Shown piece after piece: positions 7,656 to 18,500 of a stretch of 64,000 bases of DNA. Position 1 is the first letter of the stretch; each line of letters opens with the position of its first letter. The position numbers and the translations under genes are program-made. The notes under the pieces were generated by a model. It saw only the letters and a list, made by a program, of their open reading frames with translations, was not told where the DNA came from and searched no databases. Origin of the DNA: Rhynchopus sp. YZ270_cl-10 (lineage: Eukaryota; Euglenozoa; Diplonemea; Diplonemida; Diplonemidae); assembly GCA_964035575.1 (NCBI GenBank), contig OZ037895.1, positions 620,001-684,000 on the forward strand. The letters run 5' to 3'.

Positions 7656-9542
7656 CTACTTCCCGCCCAGAAGGGAGGAGACTGTGGGTGGCCTTGCCAC
7701 AAACCAGTTTGCCTGGCCGGTAGCATCAACGTTGGGGCATGCGGAGGTCCAGGCACTTCCTCCGTTGAAGTCGTTGATCTCGTACTGCACCTTCGGGCCG
7801 GTGGGACCGGAGTGTGCGTACAGGTCTGCGTGGTGGAGGTCCCACACCTTGGCAGGTGTGAAGCCGCTCCACTGTGCAGGCTGCGGGTCCGTCGTTGCGC
7901 CACCTGTGCGGTCGTAGAAGTTGTGGTAGCTCATCTCGTCGTTCAGCCCTGTGCTGGTGCCTGCCACGGGTGGGCCTGCGTCGTACTTCACGTTCCCTGC
8001 TGCGCTGTCGTGGCCCTGGCACACCTGCCACATCGCCCACAGACGGTCGATGTTCGCGTGGTGCAGGAAGAAGATCGGGTCCTCGGGGCTCCAGTTCGTG
8101 ATCATGTAGCCGCCAATGCGCGCGTGGATCTCCGAGTGCTCCTTGTCCTCAAGGACGTTTCTGAACCCAGGGTTCGTGTTTGTGTCGTACCCGTAGGTTG
8201 CCTGCGGGAGGAAGTCGGCTGCCTGGGTTGCAGTGCTGCGCACCAGGTTGTCGTTCGCAAAGTAGCGGAACAGACACTTGTTGTCCAGCGGCCAGTCCCC
8301 CTTGTCGCCAACCGGCAGGGATCCGCTTGTCTCGTGCGAGTGCACCCACGCACCCTTGCGGAACGGACCGTCCGACACACAGCACCCATCGCTGTGGTAC
8401 CCTCCCGTCCCGTCCACGGGGCCGTTGCACTTGTCTGCCTTCGACCGGCCGTTGTACACCGACCCGAACCCGATGAACTCGCCGCTTGCAGGGTCTGTGT
8501 TGCTGTTCCACAGGGCCGGGTCCCACGCTGCCCCAGCCGCCTCCTCAATGGACCAGTCCCAGTACGGAAGCGTCACACACGCAAACTCTGCACCAAGCGC
8601 ACGCAGGTCGTCCTCAAACTTCTGGATGAAGACTCTGTGCCACGGGAGGAACATCCCTGTCCCGTGTGCCTGCAGGTACGACGAGTCCTTCCCGTGGATC
8701 GTCGGGTACTTGTCGTAGCCACCCTTTGCCGACTGCGTTGCGGACCCTGCAGTCGTCGTCTTCAGCAGCTGCACAGCCTTCATGAAGAGTGCCTTCTCTG
8801 CCGTCGACAGCTGTCTCCACTCCTTGCGCACACGCGACGTGCATGTTGCAGGTGGGGTTGGTGGAGTTGGTGGCGGTGACGACGTGTCCCCCCCACCACA
8901 CGTGCAGCACGCTCTGTTTGCGGTGTAGCCGTCTGCTTCGAAGCTGTCGCCGTGCTGCGAGCACCGTGTCGACACAGCCCCGTACCACGCACACGTGTAG
9001 GTGCTCCCGTCTGAGTCGTACCAAGCCCTCGGGGGAGACCCAATCATCACATCCGTGCATGTTGGCGGTGTGGGTGGTGTTGGTGGCGGTGGCATCGACA
9101 CGCACTGGTATCCCACAGAGAACCCCTGCTCCTGCACAGACCCGTCAGACTTGAACTGCATCAGCGCACCACCACCGCCGTTGAACACAGTCGGGTCAAG
9201 CGTCTTCACCCCCGACTCCCTGAAGACCGCTGTTGCCGATGTGTCCACAGAGCTGTCGCTGGCGACAGGCCACATCGACACGAAGTCGTAGTTGTTCTCT
9301 GTGCGGAACGTGCTCCACGTGAAGGTCAGCGTCCCGTCGCACTCCACGTACCAGCACGGCGTCTGGTCGTCCAGGTAGTTCCCCGAGCCCGCCGGGTACG
9401 TGATCGTGCCGCTCGCACCAGACACCTGCGTCTGTCCAGAGGCACCGTCCGGGCATGTGTTCGAAGGAAACGTAAACTGCGCCTCCGCAAAGCTGCAGCA
9501 CATCGCTGCAGCCATGCTCGCAAGAGCTGCCACACGCACCAT
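7656..9542 (-). CDS. Secreted tyrosinase with CUB-like and Cys-rich domains, copy 1
   Basis: A type-3 copper phenol oxidase of 628 residues. The order is a signal peptide (1-22), a CUB-like domain (about 23-150), a PPPPTPPTPP linker, a small Cys-rich domain ending TANRACCTCGGG (about 165-220), a second Pro/Thr linker, then the tyrosinase core (about 235-625). CuA: IHG then HGTGMFLPWHRVFIQ; CuB: HSEIHARIGGYM then FFLHHANIDRLWAMW. All six copper histidines appear present. The acceptor is TTCCCGCACAACAG (about 9602-9604). It probably acts outside the cell on phenols or tyrosine-rich proteins. No histone-type stem-loop follows it. Confidence 0.93.
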   Translation of the reverse strand: MVRVAALASMAAAMCCSFAEAQFTFPSNTCPDGASGQTQVSGASGTITYPAGSGNYLDDQTPCWYVECDGTLTFTWSTFRTENNYDFVSMWPVASDSSVDTSATAVFRESGVKTLDPTVFNGGGGALMQFKSDGSVQEQGFSVGYQCVSMPPPPTPPTPPTCTDVMIGSPPRAWYDSDGSTYTCAWYGAVSTRCSQHGDSFEADGYTANRACCTCGGGDTSSPPPTPPTPPATCTSRVRKEWRQLSTAEKALFMKAVQLLKTTTAGSATQSAKGGYDKYPTIHGKDSSYLQAHGTGMFLPWHRVFIQKFEDDLRALGAEFACVTLPYWDWSIEEAAGAAWDPALWNSNTDPASGEFIGFGSVYNGRSKADKCNGPVDGTGGYHSDGCCVSDGPFRKGAWVHSHETSGSLPVGDKGDWPLDNKCLFRYFANDNLVRSTATQAADFLPQATYGYDTNTNPGFRNVLEDKEHSEIHARIGGYMITNWSPEDPIFFLHHANIDRLWAMWQVCQGHDSAAGNVKYDAGPPVAGTSTGLNDEMSYHNFYDRTGGATTDPQPAQWSGFTPAKVWDLHHADLYAHSGPTGPKVQYEINDFNGGSAWTSACPNVDATGQANWFVARPPTVSSLLGGK

Positions 9543-9703
9543 CTTGTCTTCTGACGGAGGTGTGCCTTTGTTTTGTCTGTGTGCTCTTGATTTGTGTCAA
9601 TCTGTTGTGCGGGAAATGTGAGATGTGATGGGAGGGGATGGGGGGGATGTGAAATGTTTCAGAAACACGAAGCAAAACGAAAGTGCTTTATTTTGTTAAT
9701 CAC

Positions 9704-9719
9704 GGTGGTAAAGTCCACC
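9704..9719 (-). promoter_or_regulatory. Histone-type 3' stem-loop, H3 copy 2
   Basis: Transcript GGTGGACTTTACCACC, 99 nt after the stop; upstream hairpin ACAG-7 nt-CTGT at 9724-9738. Confidence 0.65.
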
Positions 9720-9817
9720 CTCCACAGCACGAGACTGTCGGAGAAAAATAAAATACAAAAATCACATCAAAATGTCTTGCAAAAGAACGCAGCCACGGAA
9801 CGTCAAGGGCGTGATGT

Positions 9818-10258
9818 TCAGAGGTTGTCCCCACGGATGCGGACGGTGTAGCTGAGGTCCTTCTGGATGAGGGTCTTCTTCTTCCTGTGGAGCTGCAGGA
9901 TCACGGCACCCTCAAACACGCTGATCAGGTACTGCTCGCTTGCCTCCTGCAGCGCCTCAAGGGCAGACGCACGGAAACGCATGCCCGTCTTGTGATGCTC
10001 CATCGCTTCACGCACAAGGCGCTGGAAGGGCGCCTTCTGGATCAGCAGCTGTGTCCCCTTCTGCAGTGCCTTGATCTCACGCATCGCAACAGTTCCGGGC
10101 AACCAGCGGCCAGACTTCTTCACCACCTTCCCCTTCTTGTCCTTCTTCTCAGCGGGCTTGTAGTTCAGCTTCGTCATCGGCTTCCTCTTCTTCTGCTCAC
10201 CGTCCTTTCCAGTCGACGACTGCGACTTCTTCACTGACTTGGCAGGTGTGCGTGGCAT
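9818..10258 (-). CDS. Histone H3, copy 2
   Basis: Protein identical to H3 copy 1 across all 146 residues, with the same EAMEHHKTG loop, although the 3' flanks differ. Its acceptor is CACCCTGCAG|ATTACC about 28 nt before the ATG. It lies directly upstream of tyrosinase in transcription order, an arrangement repeated at 39,722-40,162. Confidence 0.92.
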   Translation of the reverse strand: MPRTPAKSVKKSQSSTGKDGEQKKRKPMTKLNYKPAEKKDKKGKVVKKSGRWLPGTVAMREIKALQKGTQLLIQKAPFQRLVREAMEHHKTGMRFRASALEALQEASEQYLISVFEGAVILQLHRKKKTLIQKDLSYTVRIRGDNL

Positions 10259-10664
10259 CTTCTTGTGTGGTTGTTGTCTTGGTAATCTGCAGGGTGGTGT
10301 GGTGTGACGTTTCATTGTGAATACATTGGGGGGGAAGAGCGAGACGAGAATGGTGGTGCTTTGATTCACATGGACAGCAACAATGGCAAAGACATGATTG
10401 CTCCAGACCACAACGTATGAAGCATGCTTACACACTACGAAGACGTGCGTTGCTCCTGCAACAAGGCAAAGGGTGTGGGGGGGGGTGGTACAACGTTTTT
10501 TTTAAATTTCTTTTGTTGGTCTTTTTGTTTTTGTTGTTCCATAAAATGGTTTTAGATGCCAAAGCTTTGTCGGTATCCTTCACCCGAGCAGATGATAGCT
10601 GAACGGGCAAAGACGGTTCGTCACAGTGACAATAGCTTTGACAAATTGTGGTTCTGAACTATGC

Positions 10665-11228
10665 TTAGTTGCGGAAGTGTCCAAGGATCATGTCGAGGGC
10701 CTTGCTCTTCTCACCGTAGTCGGTCACGGCCACGCACGAGGCTCCGATGACCTTCTTGATGTTGGCCTCACGGTCGAACTTGGCCAGACCGACCCACTCT
10801 CCGAGCTTCTTCTTCTCGGGCACCTGTTGTGAGATGTGATGTAAATGAGACAACGGAATCAATGGAAATGTCTTTCATCTATCGAATAACACGCAGATGA
10901 ACGACATAGGGTTCTGTGCAAAAGAGAGACAATTCAACAAAAGCCATACCTTGATCAGGTCGATTCCGTGCTCAGAGCAGAGCGCCTCGATAAGAGCAAC
11001 GTATCCACCCTCGCTGCAGTCCTCAGCGAGCACGCACAGGTGAGCAACGCGCTTGTCAAGGGCCTTCACGGTCTCTCTCAGACCACGGCAGAGACCCTTG
11101 TGGTAGCGGGCGCGCTTGAGCACCTGCTGCAGGGCAGAGTTCAGGTCCTGTGGCTCCTCATCTTCCTCCACGTCCTCCACGTGGTCAACCTCAACCTCTT
11201 CAATTGCGGCGGTAACAGTGTCGGCCAT
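10665..11228 (-). CDS. RPS12: 40S ribosomal protein eS12, copy 1 (two exons)
   Basis: Exon 1 10,950-11,228 and exon 2 10,665-10,823 encode 145 residues, the usual eS12 size. Intron 10,824-10,949 (126 nt) has donor GTATGG and acceptor CAACAG, phase 0, joining DLIK to VPEKKK. Recognisable eS12 blocks are [42 protein letters not shown] and [16 protein letters not shown]. The acidic N-terminus differs from copy 2 ([11 protein letters not shown] here). It is a small-subunit protein near the beak of the ribosome. Candidate trans-splice acceptor CCGTCACCCAG upstream. Confidence 0.93.
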
Positions 11229-11584
11229 GTCTGATGATTTAATGCGCACAGGGATCCACAACCTGGGTGACGGTGGTGTGAGGGCGTTATGGGTAAGCGA
11301 GGTGTGAGGTGTGAAGTGCATTACAGAGGGACCATAGAGCCTGCAGCATAGTGCACAGGCCAACCCTACGTTGAGGGAAACGAAGGGTAAGGACCGCTCT
11401 TCGGAAATCCCGCAAGTCTGAAAATGACTTGACACGGGGTGTGAGTGTTGCAGGGGTAGGGGGACAAAAAGAAGGGGGGTGCAGGGCTTTGTTTGTAGTC
11501 ATTTGACATCAAGTGATGGTTTGCTGAGAGACCGAGGCCTCCCAAGGGGGATGGGGGTGGAGAGACAGAGAACTACCGCAGTGC

Positions 11585-12185
11585 TTAGTTGCGGAAGTGT
11601 CCAAGGATCATGTCGAGGGCCTTGCTCTTCTCACCGTAGTCGGTCACGGCCACGCACGAGGCTCCGATGACCTTCTTGATGTTGGCCTCACGGTCGAACT
11701 TGGCCAGACCGACCCACTCTCCGAGCTTCTTCTTCTCGGGCACCTGTTGTGGGGTGTGATGTGAAACAGACAATGTGGTGGAAGATGGAACAAAGCAAAT
11801 GATTTGCATTGTTTTTGTCGTGATTTTTCCACACAAAACCCCTGAATGCAAGACATCAATACACCTCTCCTCTCATATTTTCCACAATACAAAACAAAAG
11901 CCATACCTTGATCAGGTCGATTCCGTGCTCAGAGCAGAGCGCCTCGATAAGGGCAACGTATCCACCCTCGCTGCAGTCCTCAGCGAGCACGCACAGGTGA
12001 GCAACGCGCTTGTCAAGGGCCTTCACGGTCTCTCTCAGACCACGGCAGAGACCCTTGTGGTAGCGGGCGCGCTTGAGCACCTGCTGCAGGGCAGAGTTCA
12101 GGTCTTGCGGCTCCTCGTCCTCCTCAGGGATCTCGACCTGGTCAACCTCAACCTCGTCAATTGCGGCGGCAACGGTGTCGGCCAT
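11585..12185 (-). CDS. RPS12: 40S ribosomal protein eS12, copy 2 (two exons)
   Basis: Exon 1 11,907-12,185 and exon 2 11,585-11,743, with intron 11,744-11,906 (163 nt, GTATGG...CAACAG) at the same codon as copy 1. From QDLNSALQQ onward the protein matches copy 1 at every residue; the N-terminus differs ([11 protein letters not shown]). The introns share only their ends, while exons are almost identical, which suggests selection or gene conversion on the exons. Acceptor CCACCCACCAG precedes the ATG. Confidence 0.93.
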
Positions 12186-12593
12186 TTTAATGAAGTAGGG
12201 GGTGAGAAGGAGTGATGTCTGGTGGGTGGCAGTGTGGGGTAGGGAAAGCGTCAACAGGGGTTTAAAGAGGAAAAAACAAGGCCACTTTTTTGTGTTAACT
12301 CTATGTAGTTCTCTATTTTGTAAAAGGTGGATTCACACACCTGGCTACTTTCAAAGAAATATATTCTAAAAAAAAAACTGAGAAATTACTAAAAAGGGGC
12401 TAGCAAAGATGCAAATCGCCTCTACGGACGTGAGACTTATTTGAACCTTTTTTTTGTTCTGTTGTGACTACCTACCCAGGTAGGGTGTTATCCAAAGGGC
12501 ATTGTACTGAATTTTTTTGGGGGTGTTTTTCCTCCCACCGTACACAGATTTTTTCTTGCAAAAAAAAGAAAAAAGAAAAAAGAAAAAAAAATC

Positions 12594-15500
12594 TTATCGT
12601 ATCATTCCCGACTCTTGCTTTGCAAGAAGCTTGTCTTGCTCCTCTTCTGCGTCTTCCTTTTCCTTCATGAGTTTATCGAGTTCAAGCTGCTTCATGCGTT
12701 CTCTGTATTTCGCATCAGGCGAGGTCGGTCCTGCTGACGTTGAGGAACTATCGCTATCGCTATCCACCGCCCTCTTCTTCTTCTTCTCCTCCTCCTCCTT
12801 CTCCTTCTCCTTTTGCACCTTCTCCGCCTCCTCCTCAGCCTTCTTTGATTCCATCCGCTCCATCTCCTTTAACCTTGCCTCGTTGTCCTCCGCAACAGAC
12901 GTCTTCGCCGCCTTCAACGCTGCTTCTCTCTGAGACAATGACAACGTCTCTCCCTCTCCCACCTCCGACCCACTTCTTGACGTCCCTCCTCCCCTTCTCA
13001 TTCCCCTCCCCGGCGCCTTCACGGAGACTGCGTCTACGTGAAGCTTTAATGACCATGGTTCTATTTCTTGCTTTCGAGGTGTTGCGGTGATTACTCCCTT
13101 CCTTCTTAACCCTTCTACCAAAGCAAGCCGTCTTGGTGTGAACAGTGGTGGTACTATTGGGGTCCCCCCTGGGATTCCGGTTGAAAGAATTTGTGGAGAG
13201 GGTATGCTTGGTTCGGAGTTTTTTGCAGAGGTGTTCCGTTGTAGGGTGGTGTAGAGGTCACTGCAAGACGCACATCCCGCATCACGCAGCTCAATGAACG
13301 AAGCGGCGCTCGGAGTATTCTCTCTAATTTCCTGCAAAGGACGGTCCCGAATAGAATTCGGCTCTGACCCAAAAAAGTCATCCAAATTCCTTTCTGATAT
13401 CACCTTAGGTGCCGGTACAGTGATATTATGTTGTGCGCAGAGTTGTTCACAGTGTACACACTCCTCTTCACTCATCCCTGTGGAGGTCAAATCTAAGACG
13501 CGAAGTGATCTTGCGAACAACGCCGCTTCTAGCAGTGACACAGCAGCTTCGCCGCCAAGAGGATTGCTCCATAGGTATAACGCAAGCAAGGATTTGTTCG
13601 AGGTGACAGCCTTCGCAAGAACCAATCCCCCTTCTGGAGAAACCCCGCAGGCACGGAGGTTCAGCTCTGTCAAAGAAGTGTTCGCAGGGAGGTGCGCGAA
13701 CATCGTTTCCATATCATCATCGGCAACCCGAATGCCGCCAAGATTCAGAGAAACAACACGGTTCTTTTGAAGTGCAGTCGCAATATGTGTTGCGCTAGCA
13801 GATGTAAGACATTTCTGCCCTTCCTTCATTTCATGCGCAACCAGGGTAGGGGCCTGCTTCTTCTTCTTTAGCTTTGCGAGGTGCGTTGGAAGGTATGAGT
13901 CCAGCAGCTTTGCAGTGCTTCGGTACAAAGTGGCAGCTTGTTTGTGGTGTTCGCTTTGGCTGACCAAACCAAGAAGACGGTCATTGATGACAGCTGTCTC
14001 CGCGGTGCGTGTCTGTTCCAAGTCCTCCTTCTCTTTGAAGATGCGGGCAGATGTTGCCAGGGCTGCCTTCAGCTTCGCTTCTTCTTCTTCGTCAGCTGGG
14101 TCGTCGAAGGATGTTTTCTGTTTTTGCCGTTTTTTCGCCATGTCATCTTGCAGGTCAAGGAGCTCCTTTTGTGCATCGTCTCGCTCCTTTTGCGCTGCAG
14201 TGCTTTCCTTCATTGCTGCTGCCTCAGCGTTTTTGAGTGGCGCCAATGCAATCTGCGCGTCTTTCGACTCCTGCAGCACTTTGCCACCCAACTCCCCTGC
14301 CGCCTTCGCATTCGCCCCACACAGCACCGCTGGGGTGAGGGAAAACTTCCGGTCTTGGGAGGGGCCTTTCCGGATGGGGTTGGTATCCCTTGAAGGGTTT
14401 GCACCACGGATCAGAAGCCATTTGACAGTCGCCACCCTCAAGGCAATGCAGGCAAAGTGCAACGGCGTGCCCTTCCCCCCAGCGCCCACAGCATAGCGAC
14501 CATGGTCTTTCCGGATCCCCAGAAGGTTTCGTTGATATTCCACATAGCCTAGCTCATTCAACACTGCAACCCTTGCGAAGGACAATCGACGTACCTTCTC
14601 TAATGAGATTGTCTCCGTTTTGTGTTCAGGATCCTCCATGAAGCGAACCACCACCTGTTCACCCAAAACCTGCAAAACCTCAGCGGGGCCCCTCCCTGCA
14701 TCATCCGGAAGCGACACCCTGTCGGACACAGTAATGCCTGAAGCATGTGGTCGCGCAGAGAAACGTCGTTCCGCCTTGAGCACAGCTTCTTCTAATAGGT
14801 GAAGGTCAGCTTCCTCCAAGGAGTATGCCAAAGAGTGAACACCACGGCCGTATTGGGGTGTGTCGTTGTCTTCTGCATTGTCTCCGGTGGTATCAGGGGG
14901 TGTCTCCACAGGAAGAGTCTCCACAGTCTCCAACGTCGCGTTCAAAGTGACCAAATCAAGAAATTCGGTGGGCGTCATATTCTGCAGGTGTGACAGCGGT
15001 GTTTCGATGCGCCCGCGGGTTTTTGCCCCACAACGTGAAATGACAGACTCAATGATCGCTTTGGTACTCCCTTCTTCCGCCATCTTCTCTGCAAAACGCT
15101 CTTTGTGGAGAAACACCGCGTAGCGTGCTGTCTCGCGAAGTGCCTCTCGGATTTGTGACAGCGGCATGAGATGCGGTCTATCTCGAGCAGGGCAAGCAAT
15201 GCTCCCTTCATGGCAGAACTGTGTCCCTATATTATGCGAAAACGCACCAAACCGGATATTCTCCAGGAACGCCCAGACCCGCATCGCCGCTGCTGTGTAC
15301 GATGGCGCCTCTGGCAGTGCAATGTGCACACGGCGTTTCTCATGCATCGTTGACACGACCTCAAAAGCAAGCTTCGGCACCCCTTTCCCTCTCCCCGCCA
15401 ATAACGTCAATGAAGACGCACGGTGAACTGCTTGCGGTGCTCGCATATTCCCTACTGTGACCAATAAAGTGACGTTCTCTGTCACCTTTTTGGGCGAAGA

Positions 15501-18500
15501 AGCGCTCAGAGTAAGAATCAGGTCTGGTGTAGAATTAGTGGTTTTAAAGAACTTCAACTCCGCAAAGTTCTTTTTAATAACAACACTCCCGGAGAGGTGC
15601 TGGCAGAGCTCCTGCGGTGCGCAGAGGGGGCGTTGTTTGTCGACCACGTCTATTGCGTGCTGTACATTTTGGTCATGCCTTTTGACCACTGCAATATCCC
15701 GCTCTTGTAGACCACGTAACGCAAAAAGATTGGTTCTCTCCACAGCGTGCACCTCTGCAGTACACAAAACAACAACACCGACTGCAACCGCCGACAGCAC
15801 AGACGCCCCAAAGGGGTGCACCTTCCACAATTTTTTTCGCACAACGGGAACACGCTGTGTAAAAGAGCAGCCACACATATCAGACAGCCCTTGCGACACC
15901 TCTTTGAGAAGAAAGCCTTCTGCGGTACGCACCTCCCCTGCTCTCAACAACATCGCCTCAAGCAAATCCCAAACACGCACTGCGTTGCAGAAGGCTGTGT
16001 CGGCGTGCGATTCTCTCTCCACCTCCACCACCTCCTCTGCACTGTTCTCTGCTTGGAAGCATAGTGTCACTACTTCGATGAAGACTTTCGATGAAATTGA
16101 CAAACGTTCATCCACCCGAGAACAGAGTAGTGCAAGAATCCGTGGTGTTGCCCTCCGTACCAATGAGAAGAGCGCATACGATGCTGCAGGCGACACACAC
16201 AACAACGCACCGCACCTCGCCACCATCTCCTCCACAAACCCAACCGGGTCCTTCCCCCCAGCATCACGCACTGCTGCCTCTGCCGTCTCCCACGCCCCTC
16301 TCCTCCCTACATCCTCCCCCTCCCCCAAGCCTTGCAACCACCCCACACTCCCCACCATACTGCATATCCGTTGATACCGTACAGCATCTTCACACCGAAT
16401 CCTCCATAGCACAAAGACAGCCTCCTCCAATGCACGCCCTTCTTCTCTCCCTTCGTTACAGAGGTGAGCGATGTAAAGCCATACGGTGGCCTGCGGGATA
16501 CGCGGTTCTAAACGAATTATTTGCAAAGCAAGCGCGGTAAGGGAGTTGAGCGTCCTCTTTGACGTTGAAATGCGAAATGACGGTGACAACACCTCACGAT
16601 GCGGAGCAGGCAGGGCTGCCAACGCTGTGTCTAGAACCCTCCCGAGAAGTGGTGCTACCCTTTTCCCCCATTGCGCCATCCAAAACGCCTCCAATCGAGT
16701 CGCAATGAGCAGCGACGTGAACGGCGCAACGTACTCCTCTAGGTGCGACACCCCTTTTGGCACCTTCCCTTCCGTAGGCAATGCTATGCTAATCACCCCC
16801 CATATGGTACGCCAGGGTACTTCATGCAAAACCATGGTAGACAACAACGCAACAATCTCTTTTCGACTGAGAAGTCGTTCCGCGAAGATCGACTCCGTGA
16901 AGCACGGTGCAGCAAGCACCTCAGCCGCCAAAGAAACAGCCATGGTCCGCAATGCCCGCCACTGCGATCGTTTTGGTTCGCAACCTAAACCAGGTTTTAA
17001 CACAATAGGGGTCACCCCCAATGCATCGCCCTTCACTGCAAGAAACAGAAGACTCCCACCAAGCCCCGGAAGGTACTCCGGAGCAGACCAAACAGTATAC
17101 CAATCAAACCCTTCGATGTTCTGTACTGTATGCCCATCCGATTTAGGTGGGGTATGCGAAGTGATTGCACTGCGAAGTGAATTTGCTCGAAGAAAGGCTG
17201 CGAGAGACAGCCCGGACACTCTCACCCCACAAAGCGCGGGGCGTTCTGCACAGTACGCACCGAGAGTGGTGCCTACGGCACTTACCTCATTTCTTACAAA
17301 GCTATCGGCATGGTCTTCTACTTCATCTTCGTCTGCAAGCTGCAGCACCCTAGACGGAACTCCACTATGTGTTACAGCAATTTCCTTATTTACAACATAA
17401 ACCACCGGTAGTGAGGAGAGAAACCGGACCACATGCTGTGCAGAACGACCGTATCGGATGCTCAGGGCATGAAACAAAGCGTGGGGTGAAACCTCTCCAC
17501 AGCCTCGTGTGATGTGCGCATGGGAAGGGGCAAGAAGCGTGAGGAGGGAGACACACAAAATAGTTGCAATGCTCGCAGCCTCAGAATCAGGGCCGTCCAA
17601 TGAACATCCTAGCCCTCCATTAAAGATGTACACCGTATCGGCATGTGTCCCGTCTAATCGGAGAATTTGGTTTAGTGTAGAAAGGTCACCTCGTAGGTCA
17701 CCTACGACAACAAGCCCTGCAGGGGCAGCTATGTTGATGTGGCGTACTGCACGGTGTGACCTTGCCACTTCGCACATTGTCAACGCGATTGAATCAAATT
17801 CTGTGGCAGACGGTAATACCGCAGCTTGCAACCTGACAAAGATGCTTTGCATCTGCGTCGCGGACAATGAAACTGTGGTAGGAATGTTCAAATGATTGTC
17901 TTCCACCACAGCCACCCCTACCTGAGCATGTCTATACGCCCTCAATGCGCAAATCGTTCTATAAAACGCACGCACCTCCAGCTCCTTCCTTGCTATGCAG
18001 GACCGAAGCATGGACAGCACGACCCTCCCCTTTGCAGTCCCAGAGGAGGCAACGATGCTTGCAACCGAAGCAGCGAGCGACATCACAGAGGATATGAGTG
18101 CGTCCCCTTTGAGGCTTTCCTTGAGGCCAAGGTCGTTAAGAACAATGGTAACATGGCCAGTCATTCCCGCATTGCGGAGGGTTTGATGCGTATCCACCAG
18201 CTCCTTCCCCTGGTAGGTGACCGTCATAGTGGCCAGGTCGTTCCCAGCCCCCAGCCCCGCCCCCCCTAACCCCTCCGCCGCATCACTGCTGATACGCTTT
18301 TCAATGAACGAAACCACATCCCCCAAACTATCCGTGTCGGACAACACAAACGCAGCCCCACCTCCAGGCCCCACCACTGCCACTTCAACAGACGCCGGGA
18401 TTGCCGGAGCAGGAGATGGGGCTGCAGCAGGTGACACCACCTTGGTCTGTGGAGGTGTTGGTGGTGGGTGTGAAGGGTATGTTGTGGTGATCTTTGCTGT

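Larger units (their letters stand above)
2540..10260. repeat. Segmental duplication, copy A (histones + tyrosinase)
   Basis: The block H3-H2A-H2B-H4-H1-tyrosinase-H3 recurs in the same order and orientation at 33,252-40,165. Coding regions and spacers are nearly identical: the 628-residue tyrosinases differ at one residue that I can see. Copy A alone holds the insertion at 6615-7351. Homology stops near the stop codon of the first H3 and fades upstream of the last H3. Confidence 0.9.
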
